Shown here piece by piece: positions 27,625 to 37,109 of a stretch of DNA of 47,103 nt. The position numbers were made by a program, and so were the translations under genes. The stretch is from CAZSHX01 sp964606895 (lineage in GTDB: Bacteria > Bacteroidota > Ignavibacteria > Kapaibacteriales > UBA2268): contig CAZSHX010000033.1 of NCBI GenBank assembly GCA_964606895.1, forward strand, positions 1-47,103, read 5' to 3'. How positions within the stretch are numbered: the stretch's first letter is position 1; each line of letters opens with the position of its first letter. Below the pieces are notes generated by a model, which was not told the DNA's origin, did not search any database, and saw nothing but the letters and a program-made list of their open reading frames with translations.

Positions 27625-29184
27625 TTAATGAGGAAATTGCTCACTATCAAATAATATATTTGGATTACTTAAAAATTCTTGTGTTAAACTAAGCATATGA
27701 ATCAAATCATTTCGCACAAAAATGGTATTACCAGTATGACATACCAGTGAATATCCTTTACTAATACCTAAGGATTGCATTGCACTAAAACTAGAACCTT
27801 TTTCAGAGGCTATTCTTACTCCTGGCTGATAATTAGAATTAACTTCAATAATTACAATTTTGGGATTATATAATTTAAAATTTTCCCATACAAAGTAATC
27901 AGCCCCATCAATACCAACTGATAATAGATCAAAATCCCTAGGAATGGAAGTATTGATTAAAATATTATCTAAAGAATCTTGTCCATTTATTCCCACAAAT
28001 TTATTAATTACATTCAATTGTCCTTCGTGCTTTGACTTTGTTGTCAGTAAATCAATGTATTTTTCAGAGTCGCCTTCAATCATTATTCCATTCCATCCCT
28101 TTGTAAGCAGATTGTAACAATTACTTAGATATATTCCATCCCAGGCTCCAAACTCACAAAACCAACCTTTGCCAATATTTAATTCAATACAAAGTTGTGT
28201 AATTATACCATCCTCACCATTTTGACTGAAAATATTATTTTTAAATTTATTATAATGTGGATTCTTAATTTCTATTGGTCTGTTTATTTCATTATTCGCC
28301 AAATACTTTTCTTTTTGACTACTATTAATAATCTCTTTTTGACTCATTTTTTCAGATAAATTGATAATAATCGTCTCTTGTTGAGCTCTGCAAATGAGTT
28401 CAAGTTCCTGTCTGTGCAAGGTCCTTATCTTGTTCATATCCCGTTCAACAATTATATCAATTTCCGTATGTGGAGATGTCCTCGTTCCCCCCCAATTAAC
28501 ATCAGAATAAAATTGAATCGGAAAAACTGCATTTTTGTACCCGGCTTTAATTAATCTAATTGCAAACTCTGGGTCATCATGACCATAAGGTGCCAGGTCT
28601 TCATTATACATCCCAATTTCTCTAATAATTTTAAATGGTACACAAACTGGACTTTTAATCGGTACTGTTCTAAAAGCAAATTGTCCGGGATAAATTACCT
28701 CAGCAACACTTAAGCCGTGACCAAAAACATTTTCAACATAATCTTGATAAGGAACCGGATTATTTGAAATTAAGGTATCCGGTTGGAAATTCGCTCCTAA
28801 TCTAAATGATATATAACCCAATTTTTCCCCGAAGTATTCATAAAGATTTTCAACCTTTTCTTCAAGTTTGAAATCTGCAAGTAACACATCATCTTGCAAA
28901 ATTATATTATAACCATTGCCTTCTTGGTTGGATGCTTTTAGACCTGCATTGATGGTTAACAGTTCATGGACATCATTTGTAAAAACCTTAGTAATTGGCA
29001 CACCGGAAAAATTATCTATGATTTCATCTATAACTTTTTCTGTCCCATCAGTACAACCATCTAAAACTGGATATATATAGCTATTATCCCTTGCACACAT
29101 TAATACACAATAAAGAACTTTGGCTATCAGCTCTTCTTTGTTGTGAATCGTTATGATATAATTGAATCTTGTTGCTTTGTCCAT
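27625..29184 (-). CDS. GT2 glycosyltransferase fused to FkbM-like methyltransferase domain
   Basis: 519 residues. The N-terminal domain (about 1-260) is a GT2-type glycosyltransferase: FNYIITIHNKEELI, VLDGCTDGTEKVI, IILQDDV (metal-binding region near 97-99) and a late GHDDPEFAIRL. A linker leads to a FkbM-type methyltransferase-like domain (about 315-515) with FSQNGEDGIITQL, WFCEFGAWDGIYLSNCYNL, GIMIEGD and VIIEVNSNYQPGVR. It probably transfers and O-methylates a sugar in the same glycan as the neighbouring proteins. It lies 16 bp after the upstream methyltransferase gene and 11 bp before the giant gene, on the same strand. Confidence 0.85.
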   Translation of the reverse strand: MDKATRFNYIITIHNKEELIAKVLYCVLMCARDNSYIYPVLDGCTDGTEKVIDEIIDNFSGVPITKVFTNDVHELLTINAGLKASNQEGNGYNIILQDDVLLADFKLEEKVENLYEYFGEKLGYISFRLGANFQPDTLISNNPVPYQDYVENVFGHGLSVAEVIYPGQFAFRTVPIKSPVCVPFKIIREIGMYNEDLAPYGHDDPEFAIRLIKAGYKNAVFPIQFYSDVNWGGTRTSPHTEIDIIVERDMNKIRTLHRQELELICRAQQETIIINLSEKMSQKEIINSSQKEKYLANNEINRPIEIKNPHYNKFKNNIFSQNGEDGIITQLCIELNIGKGWFCEFGAWDGIYLSNCYNLLTKGWNGIMIEGDSEKYIDLLTTKSKHEGQLNVINKFVGINGQDSLDNILINTSIPRDFDLLSVGIDGADYFVWENFKLYNPKIVIIEVNSNYQPGVRIASEKGSSFSAMQSLGISKGYSLVCHTGNTIFVRNDLIHMLSLTQEFLSNPNILFDSEQFPH

Positions 29185-29200
29185 AAATTATTACCTTTAA

Positions 29201-30043
29201 TTATTTATTCATTTGAAATACTCTATTGTGACCAACAGAAATTATTTCGCTAAATTGATTTATATTTATTTCATTTGCTAATGCCGAAGGTCCTGGATGT
29301 CCTGCTGAAGAGAACGAATTTGGGATATAATCGGTATATAGAGATGAATCGTCAAGAACAATCAATCCTTTTGAATTCAAAGTATTACTGCATACTTCAA
29401 AATCTTTTTTTACAACGTCATAATTATGATTTCCATCAATATATATAATATCCCATTTATTTGATTCAATAATCTCCTTCATTTCTTTATCGCCAGAATA
29501 CCCCTTATGCAAATTAGGGACATTTAAATTGAAATATTTGAAATTATTAATCACATCAGAATAATAATCAATTGAATCAATATAAGTGGAAACTTCATCT
29601 CCATCAGAATTAAAAGGACTTATACCATGAATTTCTGTGTTTAGTCCAAAATTGTATGATAGTAATGACCAGAGTGATATTATTTGTCCTCGATATACAC
29701 CTATTTCTAACACTTTTTTGGGTTGAAAGTCTCTGAATATACAAAACCACATTGAATGAAAAGCATCTTCACCAAAGCCAAGATTATTTTCACTGAAATA
29801 TTTCCTGTGAATTCTCAGCCATTCTGGAACAACATCATGGAATATATTATGATAAATATTATATTCTTCATTCCTATTCAATTTATTAATCAGTTGAGTA
29901 TTTTTGAATAATGGAGTTTGAAGAATCTCACTATTGTTCAATTTATTATTAACATACATAGAATCAAGTAGTTTCATTACTTGATTACCCTTATCACCCT
30001 CAAATCTTCTATTATTTTTCATTATATGAGTTCTTTCTTCCAT
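29201..30043 (-). CDS. Class I SAM-dependent methyltransferase (Methyltransf_24/CmcI-like)
   Basis: A 280-residue soluble protein. Motif I is KKVLEIGVYRGQIISLW (about 109-125). The acidic pair region KWDIIYIDGNHNYDVVKKDF (about 196-215) and LIVLDDSSL (about 227-235) follow the pattern of sugar or antibiotic O-methyltransferases, in which a metal and His/Asp residues act in catalysis. It begins one base after the stop of the upstream STELLO-like gene; AAGGA lies 8 nt before the ATG at 30043, which settles the start over a later Met. It is probably a glycan-modifying enzyme in the operon. Confidence 0.8.
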   Translation of the reverse strand: MEERTHIMKNNRRFEGDKGNQVMKLLDSMYVNNKLNNSEILQTPLFKNTQLINKLNRNEEYNIYHNIFHDVVPEWLRIHRKYFSENNLGFGEDAFHSMWFCIFRDFQPKKVLEIGVYRGQIISLWSLLSYNFGLNTEIHGISPFNSDGDEVSTYIDSIDYYSDVINNFKYFNLNVPNLHKGYSGDKEMKEIIESNKWDIIYIDGNHNYDVVKKDFEVCSNTLNSKGLIVLDDSSLYTDYIPNSFSSAGHPGPSALANEININQFSEIISVGHNRVFQMNK

Positions 30044-30044
30044 T

Positions 30045-31037
30045 TTAGAATTCCTTTAGCCACAAATCTAATAATTCCAATTCTTCTTTTTTAACAATCA
30101 TTTGGCGAAATAATTCATCATAAGCATTAAATAAATTCTGAGATATCGACAAATTTGAAGACAATTTGTTTTTGACTATATCTATTATTCTTTCAGATAG
30201 CAAGTACATCGGAATTTCAGATTCAAAATCTTTTAACAAATTGTGTTCGTTTCGGAATTGAGTTACAGTAGCATCTGTAAAACCAAGGTTATATCCATAT
30301 AGCCACATAATTGGTTGAGCTATTAAACCTCGTAAAATATCAGTAAATCTGAAACTGACAAATGCTGGTAAATATAACAAAGGAAAAAATTCCTTTCGAA
30401 AAGCTGTATTTTGAGAATTGAATGGTGAAATTGTTCCTTTTCCTAAAACTATTGGGCTTCTTTCATTAAAATAACATGGTTTATTACAAACTAACCTATA
30501 AATGGCATCAACGTCTGGGTCTTCATCTGCAAGTCCTTGCCAGACACCAACCGAGGCTTTTTGAACATAGGTTTCAATTCTATTTACTTCACTATTAGTG
30601 GTATTGATTCTATTAACCGGAAAGCCCCTTGGCCAAATATTAATATCTGTAAATAAATTATAAATATTAACAAATCCTTTGTCGTCATTTATCACATCAA
30701 AACAACCTTCAAAACATGGGAATCCCCAGCCATGTTTTGGTTTATTGTCGTCATCTGTATCAATAATCACCTTAGCTCCGGAAGATATAGCTGTTAAATA
30801 TCCAATCATTTTTCTGGAATAATGGTTTATTGGTAACTTTGAAGCTATTAGAAATTCATTTTTATTCTGTTCTTTTAATGAAATGAATCTACAGTTATCC
30901 AATTTCCAATCTTGAGGAGTTTTTCTATCTCCAATAACAATTAATTTGTAATTAATTAATTCAGAAAAACACTTCACAGACTCAGTAGGTGCCGAAATTG
31001 TAGTAATTATTATATATTTATCGTCGTCAATATTCAT
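30045..31037 (-). CDS. STELLO-like (DUF288) glycosyltransferase
   Basis: 330 residues. The start IIITTISAPTESVKCF and LIVIGDRKTP, the motif VIIDTDDDNKPKHGWGF (about 90-106, acidic metal-binding cluster) and NIWPRGFPVNRI match the STELLO family, best known as plant Golgi glycosyltransferase-like proteins and also found in bacteria and metazoa. The later part (SPFNSQNTAF, VSFRFTDILRGLIAQPIMWLYGY) also fits. There is no membrane segment or signal. It is the first gene of the operon, with TAGGAG 7 nt upstream of the ATG. The bacterial family's substrates are unknown. Confidence 0.75.
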   Translation of the reverse strand: MNIDDDKYIIITTISAPTESVKCFSELINYKLIVIGDRKTPQDWKLDNCRFISLKEQNKNEFLIASKLPINHYSRKMIGYLTAISSGAKVIIDTDDDNKPKHGWGFPCFEGCFDVINDDKGFVNIYNLFTDINIWPRGFPVNRINTTNSEVNRIETYVQKASVGVWQGLADEDPDVDAIYRLVCNKPCYFNERSPIVLGKGTISPFNSQNTAFRKEFFPLLYLPAFVSFRFTDILRGLIAQPIMWLYGYNLGFTDATVTQFRNEHNLLKDFESEIPMYLLSERIIDIVKNKLSSNLSISQNLFNAYDELFRQMIVKKEELELLDLWLKEF

Positions 31038-31252
31038 TCAAATCTCCTAAACCCTTATTAAAAAAAAATTAAAATTTTGGATTAATTTATCAACAGAATT
31101 CAAAGGATAAAGCTTGAACTCCCAGCATTTTTGTAAACAGCAGACAAATTACCAATTTATACATCTTTCATAGCCATCTGCTATTTCACAGAATAATTTA
31201 CTTCAATTTCTATGCCACTATTCCTCTAAGTCCAACTTGACGTAGTTTTTTT

Positions 31253-32089
31253 CTAATCCACAAGCTTTACTTCAAATATCCAGGGCCAATACTTGCCCGT
31301 CAGGTAGATTCGGTCGTTTTTCGAGTCCCATGCTATGCCGTTTAGGACATCTACCTTGTCGCTAAACTTTAAATATTCCCGTAATGATGATATGTCAATC
31401 CAGCCTAAAACCTTGCCGGTAATTGGTTCAATTCTGACAATTTTATCAAGTTGCCAGATATTTGCCCATATTTCGCCATTTATCATCTCAAGTTCATTCA
31501 GATAATGAACCGGGTTCATATCTGCATCAACTACTGCTATGCTTTTCTCTATTTCGAAAGTTTCGGGATTGCGAAATCGAAGGACATTCGTTCCATCGCT
31601 CATAATCAGGCTCTTTTCGTCATTTGTAATGCCCCAGCCTTCACCGGCGTAAGTAAATATATTCTTTCTGGTGAAATCATTGCTGTTATAAATCAGGCAT
31701 TTGCCGTTTACCCATGTTATCTGATATATCTTGCTGTCGAAAATCGTAATTCCTTCGGCAAAATAATCATCTTCAATACTGATATTTTTGAGAATTTTCC
31801 CTGTTTCGGGATTCAGCTTTCTTAACGTTGATTCGCCTTTGAGTCCGGTGCTCTCATAAAGAAAGCCTTTAAAGAAAACGAATCCTTGGGTGAAAGCATT
31901 TTTGTCATGCTCGAATTTTCTGACGACCTCTACTTTTTGAACCTTCAACTGGGGAGCAACGACAGCAGATTGAGAAGTTTGTTTGTTTTTCGAATCATCA
32001 GCTTTCATATCAGGTTTATTCTCCCCTTTGCACGAGATAATGCTAAGTGTCAGTATCAAAGTCGTAACTATTTTAAAATATGTTTTCAT
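31253..32089 (-). CDS. Lipoprotein glutaminyl-peptide cyclotransferase
   Basis: 278 residues. A lipoprotein signal ends at Cys 20 (LSIISC), followed by a polar linker and then a five-bladed propeller of the bacterial/plant glutamine cyclotransferase family: FTQGFVFFKGFLYESTGLKGESTLRK, DYFAEGITIF, ITWVNGKCLIY, EGWGITND, YLNELEMINGEIWANIWQLDKIVRI and VLNGIAWDS. The enzyme converts N-terminal Gln to pyroglutamate on exported proteins. In Bacteroidota many signal peptidase I products begin with Gln. The secreted protein at 11131 fits this; the other exported proteins here do not. It lies 215 bp upstream of the glycosylation operon on the same strand; I see no shared promoter. Confidence 0.9.
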   Translation of the reverse strand: MKTYFKIVTTLILTLSIISCKGENKPDMKADDSKNKQTSQSAVVAPQLKVQKVEVVRKFEHDKNAFTQGFVFFKGFLYESTGLKGESTLRKLNPETGKILKNISIEDDYFAEGITIFDSKIYQITWVNGKCLIYNSNDFTRKNIFTYAGEGWGITNDEKSLIMSDGTNVLRFRNPETFEIEKSIAVVDADMNPVHYLNELEMINGEIWANIWQLDKIVRIEPITGKVLGWIDISSLREYLKFSDKVDVLNGIAWDSKNDRIYLTGKYWPWIFEVKLVD

Positions 32090-32159
32090 TGTTTATAAAT
32101 TTGTAATCAAAAAATCAAACAAATTTAGAAATATTTTTGCTCAATTCCCATTTTTTGCA

Positions 32160-32198
32160 AAAAAAAAAGCTGTCTGAACAAATCAAACAGCTTTTTTT
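32160..32198 (-). terminator. Intrinsic terminator of the tyrosine phenol-lyase gene
   Basis: AAAAAAGCTGT (to 32173) pairs with ACAGCTTTTTT (from 32187) around a 13-nt loop. Read on the minus strand the hairpin is followed by a T run, directly after the stop at 32215. Confidence 0.8.
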
Positions 32199-32214
32199 AA
32201 AAAATCAAAAACTA

Positions 32215-33597
32215 TTAAAGTTCTTCAAATCTTGCCTGGAAGAATCTCAAATACTTAGGTTCATAAACCATTTTGAGACCTTTCTTCTCGTGTCTGCGTT
32301 TGTACAGGTCAATAACAGCCCAAACAGCAACATCAATATGTGCCTGAGTATAAACTCTTCTTGGCATTGTCAACCTGACGAGTTCAAGTTTGGGGCAATT
32401 GTTTTCTCCGGTTTTTGCATTTCTTCCGGCAGAAACAATTCCTCTTTCCATTGCACGGACTCCCGATTCGACATATAAATCTGCGGCAAGTTTCTGTGCG
32501 GGAAACTCAATTTGCGGAATGTGGTCATAAAATTTCTTTGCATCAAGAAATACTGCATGACCGCCTATTGGTTCTACGATAGGAATACCGGCATCAAGAA
32601 GCAGATCGCCAAAATATTCTACTTGCTTAACTCTGAATTCAATATTTTCCTGTCTCAAACCTTCTTCGATTCCGCGTGCCATAGCTTCCATGTCGCGACC
32701 GGCTAAACCGCCGTAGGTGTGAAGACCTTCGTAAATAACAACCATGTTTCTTAGTTCTTCGAACAAATCCCAGTCATTGACAGCAACAAAACCACCAATA
32801 TTAACCAAAAGGTCTTTTTTTCCGCTCATGGTTGCGGCATCAGAAAGAGAACAAAATTCTTTATGAATATCAACTATTGATTTATCCTTGTATCCGGGTT
32901 CTCTCTGCTGAATGAAATAAGCATTTTCAAAATTTCTGGTAGCATCAAGAACAACTTTTATACCGTGACTGTGAGCCATTGCACTAACTTGTCTCATGTT
33001 TTCCATAGAAACAGGCTGTCCGCCGCCCATATTAACAGGTGCACCGACGGTAATGTAAGAAATTTTGTCAGCTCCGACTTTATTGATTAAATCTTCAAAT
33101 TTCTGAAGGTCAATGTTTCCTTTGAAGGGATGATGGAACTGAGGGTCGTGTGCTTCGTCAATAATAACGTCAACAAATGTACCGCCTGCAAGTTCTTGAT
33201 GGAGGCGGGTTGTTGTGAAATACATATTTCCGGGAACAAAATCGCCTTGTTTCACCAGGCACTGCGAAAGCATGTGCTCTGCACCTCTGCCCTGATGGGT
33301 AGGAACAAGATATTTGTAACCGTAATATTTTTGAACATTTTCTTCAAGGTGATAATAGTTTTTGCTTCCGGCATAGGCTTCGTCACCCATCATCATACCT
33401 GCCCACTGGTAATCACTCATTGCATTTGTACCGCTGTCAGTCAGCAAATCAATATAAACATCTTCTGAACGTAGTAAAAAAGTGTTATAACCTGCTTCTT
33501 TGATTTTCTCTTCGCGGTATTCTCTTGTTGTCATTTTCAAGGGTTCAACAACCTTAATCTTATAAGGCTCTGCCCAAGGTCTGCGATTCACTGCCAT
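32215..33597 (-). CDS. tpl: Tyrosine phenol-lyase (beta-eliminating PLP enzyme)
   Basis: 460 residues, full length for the tryptophanase/tyrosine phenol-lyase family. PLP Lys 261 lies in MSGKKDLLVNIGGF. Two discriminating positions favour tyrosine phenol-lyase. FTTTR (127-131) has Thr 128 where tryptophanase has Asp in FDTT. RAMERG has Arg 385, the equivalent of the phenol-binding Arg 381 of the Citrobacter enzyme, where tryptophanase has Ile (VEIG). The reaction would be L-tyrosine to phenol, pyruvate and ammonia, in the cytosol. Simple homology annotation could easily label it tryptophanase. It is monocistronic, with its own terminator. No transporter gene is adjacent. Confidence 0.85.
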   Translation of the reverse strand: MAVNRRPWAEPYKIKVVEPLKMTTREYREEKIKEAGYNTFLLRSEDVYIDLLTDSGTNAMSDYQWAGMMMGDEAYAGSKNYYHLEENVQKYYGYKYLVPTHQGRGAEHMLSQCLVKQGDFVPGNMYFTTTRLHQELAGGTFVDVIIDEAHDPQFHHPFKGNIDLQKFEDLINKVGADKISYITVGAPVNMGGGQPVSMENMRQVSAMAHSHGIKVVLDATRNFENAYFIQQREPGYKDKSIVDIHKEFCSLSDAATMSGKKDLLVNIGGFVAVNDWDLFEELRNMVVIYEGLHTYGGLAGRDMEAMARGIEEGLRQENIEFRVKQVEYFGDLLLDAGIPIVEPIGGHAVFLDAKKFYDHIPQIEFPAQKLAADLYVESGVRAMERGIVSAGRNAKTGENNCPKLELVRLTMPRRVYTQAHIDVAVWAVIDLYKRRHEKKGLKMVYEPKYLRFFQARFEEL

Positions 33598-33740
33598 AAA
33601 AAATCTTTCTTTTTAATATTTAATTTATATTTTTGAATTAGTAACAATTCATAAACTACTAAATTACGGAATGTTAAAAAATTAAACAAAGATTTTAACA
33701 AAATAGGTAAGATTTATTATGTTTTCGCGAAAAGAATATC

Positions 33741-36700
33741 CTAATTTTTCAAATACTTACTCAGATATTCAAATAGCAGTCTGTCGTCAATTGGCTTTGA
33801 TAGGTATTCGTCCATCCCGCTTTCAAAGCATTTCTTCCTGTCATCTTCAAAAGCATGGGCGGTTAGAGCAATTATCGGTACATGCATACCTGTTTCGATT
33901 TCTTGTTCTCTGATTTTTTTTGTGACTTCCAATCCATTCATGAACGGAAGTCCTATATCCATAAGAATTACATCATAATAAGAATTCAATGCTTTTTCGC
34001 AGGCAACTTTCCCGTTTTTTGCAACTTCCATTTTAAAGCCTGTAGGTTTTAGTATCCGTTCTATTAAAACCTGATTAATAAAATCATCTTCAACAATTAG
34101 AATTTTGAAATTACCAAAGACTCCACTAAAGTTCTCTTTATGCATAATATTGTTCATTTCCTTTGTTTCTTTTTGTTCTTTGATAATGGGTAAGAAAATT
34201 TCAAAGATTGAGCCTGTTTTTAATCCGCTATGTACATGAATTCGCCCTCCCATCAAATCAACAAGCTGTTTAACAATTGCCAGCCCCAGACCAACACCCT
34301 GTTGTGTTTTGGTGTATGGTGATTCGAGCTGACGGAATGGTTCGAAGATATCTTTGACTTGATTTTCAGGAATCCCGATGCCAGTATCAGAAACTTTGAT
34401 GACTAACCCTTTAACGAATTTCACCTCAACATCCACACCTCCGTTATTAGTGTATTTGATGGCATTACTGATAAGGTTGATCATTATTTGGGCAATTCTG
34501 GTTTTGTCGCCATAGAACTGTTCGCAGTTATTATCAATGGTGAGATTTAGTTGCAGACCTTTCTGTTCAGCCATTAATTTGGTTTGCGAAATTATATTCT
34601 CAACCATTTCACGCAAATTAAAATGTATATAAGTAATAGCTAATTTTTTGCTGTCTATCCTTGAAAAATCCAGAAGGTCGTTGATGATATTTGTCAGATT
34701 ATTTGCCGAGAAACTAATAATATTCAAACATTCAGCCTGTTCTGCTGTAAGCGGGGTACCATCAAACAGAAGTTGGATGAAACCATTAATACCATTCAAT
34801 GGAGTTCTGATTTCATGGCTGATATTAGACATAAATTCCGATTTGGCTCTGTTTGCTGAAACGGCTTTCTCTTTTGCTATAAAAAGTTCATTGTCTTTCA
34901 TTACTCTTTCGGAAATGTCAAGAATTATTCCCCTCAGAAATTTAGGTTTTCCTTCAGAAAAATCAACATTTATCAAATCCTGAATCCAGACAATTGAACC
35001 ATTTTTCTTAGTAAGCCTGTATTCAAAAACCATATCCTTATTGTTTTCCTCAATGCTGTTCCAAAAATCAGCTTGTCTTGGCTTGTCAAGATGAATTTTA
35101 GAGTTCCACCAATTCAAATCAGTCCATTCGTCAGTGCTGTAGCCCAAAATCCTTTCAGCCTGAGGAGAAACATAAGAAAATTTATCTTTAACAAGATCAT
35201 ATTCCCAGGAAACAACATTGACCGATTCAGCCAATAGTTTAAAACGCTTTTCACTTTCCGACAATAGATTTTCAAAAATCTTTCTATTGGTTATATCCTG
35301 AATTGTTCCAAACATTCTAACCAAATCGCCTGTGCTGTCGTATTCAAGTTTACCAAGACCGTGAACCCATCTTTCTTCTCCGTCAGATATTCTTGAAATC
35401 TTGTATTCTTTATCAAAAAGTTTATGTTCGGTAAGAATCTCTTTTTGAAGGTATTCAGCCATGTATTGACGGTGGTCAGGATGAATTATACTAAGCCAGT
35501 TGCCAACGCTTCTGTCATAATCCATTTCAATCCCGAATATTTCATTGAGCATTTCGGAGCTTGTCCAGATTCCTTCCTTGATATAAAAAACATAATATCC
35601 AACACTTGCAACCCTTTGAGATTCTTTAAGCATTTCTTCGCTTGACTTCAGAGCTTGCAAATTGCTCTTTCTTTTTGTAATGTCATGAACAAAAACAACC
35701 ATGTTGTTTTTAAAAGGCTGATAGGTAACACTTATTTCAACATCAACAGGAAAACCCGATTTAGAGTTATGCTGAGTTTCAAACCCGTCAAAGTTATTTT
35801 GCCTCACAGACTCTAAATGCATTTTCGTATTTTCAGCCGTTTCAATATTTTCAACGAATGATAAATGTTTACCGATAATTTCGGACTTTTCATAACCAAT
35901 CATATAAAGGTAATTTTCATTAACCTCCAAAAAATAACCGTTCAAATCAACTACGAAATACCCATCTATTGTGGTTTTAAGAATGGTATTGTAAATTAGG
36001 GAATTTTCTGCATTGAATTTTTCTGATTCTTTAAGCAAATCGAAGGCAATTTTCTTTTCCCGAACTACTGATGCCACATAAATCGATGTAATGCTGATGC
36101 ATGCAAGAAACATCTGAATTTGAATGTAGTTATGAAAATTTGCCCCGGATTCCCGCCACAATTGACCGGTTAGTCCGTGTTTGTAGCTCAAAATGACAAT
36201 TGAGATTATTATCAAATTTGCGAATGCCGTTCCTGTTGGTCCTATACGGAACATAGCCCATATAAGTACCATTAATACTAAATATTTGTGAGCAAAGAAC
36301 CACCCAAAAGTATTATTAAAAACAAAATATGTGAAAAATCCGATAATACATATAATAACAATTGATTCCAGTATTTTTTTATATTGTTCTTTGATGCCGG
36401 TAATAGAAAAAGTGAATTTTTTCGATAAACTGAAAATAGCAGGTGAGATTAGTATTATACCAAGAACTTTGCCCGACCACCAAAGTCCCATAGTGTGAAG
36501 AATATGCTGCCCATAAAGGGAGTTAAGCATCATCCCTCCTGCTACAGAACTAAATGCCGAGCCAATTAAACCATTGATAATGATAATTCCGAGAATTCCT
36601 CTTGACGAATCTAATGGATTTACTTTTTTGTTTTTAAAATATCTTTTGAAAAGAAAAGCCCCGATAACTCCGTCTATGATATTGATAGAAGCAAATAAAA

Positions 36701-36953
36701 TGCATAGCCAAATATTCTTGCCATCAATGCAATCGAAAATGATATTTGACACAAATGCGGCAATTATATACGGTAACCAATTTTTTTTCTCCACCAGTAC
36801 CAACACAACAGCTATCAAACCACCCGGGAGCCAGAGTGTGATGAAAATCGGATGGTTATAAGGCATAAGTAGCCCACACACTGCCAAAAACAAATATCCG
36901 ATACCAAAAAGTAACGGAAGGGAATTTTTCTTCAGTAATTCAACTATTTGCAT
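33741..36953 (-). CDS. MASE1 / triple-PAS hybrid sensor histidine kinase with receiver
   Basis: About 1070 residues. The N-terminal MASE1-like membrane sensor (about 10-300, eight or so helices) begins with LFGIGYLF and has LWLPGGL. Three PAS/PAC modules lie at about 318-430, 442-557 and 567-685, each ending in a DIT/DIS-(N/K/E)R motif. The HisKA domain has SNISHEIRTPLNG (phospho-His about 713), then HATPase N and G boxes (NLISNAIKYTNNG, DTGIGIP, GVGLGLAIV). The receiver domain (about 948-1068) has VILMDIGLP (phospho-Asp about 999). A further Hpt protein and output regulator must be elsewhere. I start at ATG 36953; the longer frame begins with TTG. The signal is unknown. The next gene is divergent. 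Confidence 0.9.
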   Translation of the reverse strand: MQIVELLKKNSLPLLFGIGYLFLAVCGLLMPYNHPIFITLWLPGGLIAVVLVLVEKKNWLPYIIAAFVSNIIFDCIDGKNIWLCILFASINIIDGVIGAFLFKRYFKNKKVNPLDSSRGILGIIIINGLIGSAFSSVAGGMMLNSLYGQHILHTMGLWWSGKVLGIILISPAIFSLSKKFTFSITGIKEQYKKILESIVIICIIGFFTYFVFNNTFGWFFAHKYLVLMVLIWAMFRIGPTGTAFANLIIISIVILSYKHGLTGQLWRESGANFHNYIQIQMFLACISITSIYVASVVREKKIAFDLLKESEKFNAENSLIYNTILKTTIDGYFVVDLNGYFLEVNENYLYMIGYEKSEIIGKHLSFVENIETAENTKMHLESVRQNNFDGFETQHNSKSGFPVDVEISVTYQPFKNNMVVFVHDITKRKSNLQALKSSEEMLKESQRVASVGYYVFYIKEGIWTSSEMLNEIFGIEMDYDRSVGNWLSIIHPDHRQYMAEYLQKEILTEHKLFDKEYKISRISDGEERWVHGLGKLEYDSTGDLVRMFGTIQDITNRKIFENLLSESEKRFKLLAESVNVVSWEYDLVKDKFSYVSPQAERILGYSTDEWTDLNWWNSKIHLDKPRQADFWNSIEENNKDMVFEYRLTKKNGSIVWIQDLINVDFSEGKPKFLRGIILDISERVMKDNELFIAKEKAVSANRAKSEFMSNISHEIRTPLNGINGFIQLLFDGTPLTAEQAECLNIISFSANNLTNIINDLLDFSRIDSKKLAITYIHFNLREMVENIISQTKLMAEQKGLQLNLTIDNNCEQFYGDKTRIAQIMINLISNAIKYTNNGGVDVEVKFVKGLVIKVSDTGIGIPENQVKDIFEPFRQLESPYTKTQQGVGLGLAIVKQLVDLMGGRIHVHSGLKTGSIFEIFLPIIKEQKETKEMNNIMHKENFSGVFGNFKILIVEDDFINQVLIERILKPTGFKMEVAKNGKVACEKALNSYYDVILMDIGLPFMNGLEVTKKIREQEIETGMHVPIIALTAHAFEDDRKKCFESGMDEYLSKPIDDRLLFEYLSKYLKN

Positions 36954-37071
36954 AATATTCAAATCAGTAATCGCATAAAATATTCCTAAAAGATTATTAA
37001 TCGGCAGTATTATTTAAATCTTTATGAAATAAGTTCGAAATTCATTTATTCTTATTAATCAGGCAATTTCG

Positions 37072-37079
37072 TAAATTTG
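37072..37079 (+). promoter_or_regulatory. Candidate -7 element TAAATTTG for the two-domain oxidoreductase
   Basis: An exact TAnnTTTG match ending 30 bp before the ATG at 37110. The -33 TTG is absent at the usual spacing. Confidence 0.4.
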
Positions 37080-37109
37080 TATTTTATTAATATTTATTCC
37101 AAAAAAAAT

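Noticed and set aside
32215..33597. Tryptophanase
   Set aside because: The Asp and Ile that mark tryptophanase are Thr 128 and Arg 385 here, as in tyrosine phenol-lyase.
33722..33733. 12-bp palindrome TTTTCGCGAAAA after the histidine kinase gene
   Set aside because: Short palindromes of this composition are expected by chance in AT-rich DNA, and it lacks a loop for a terminator.
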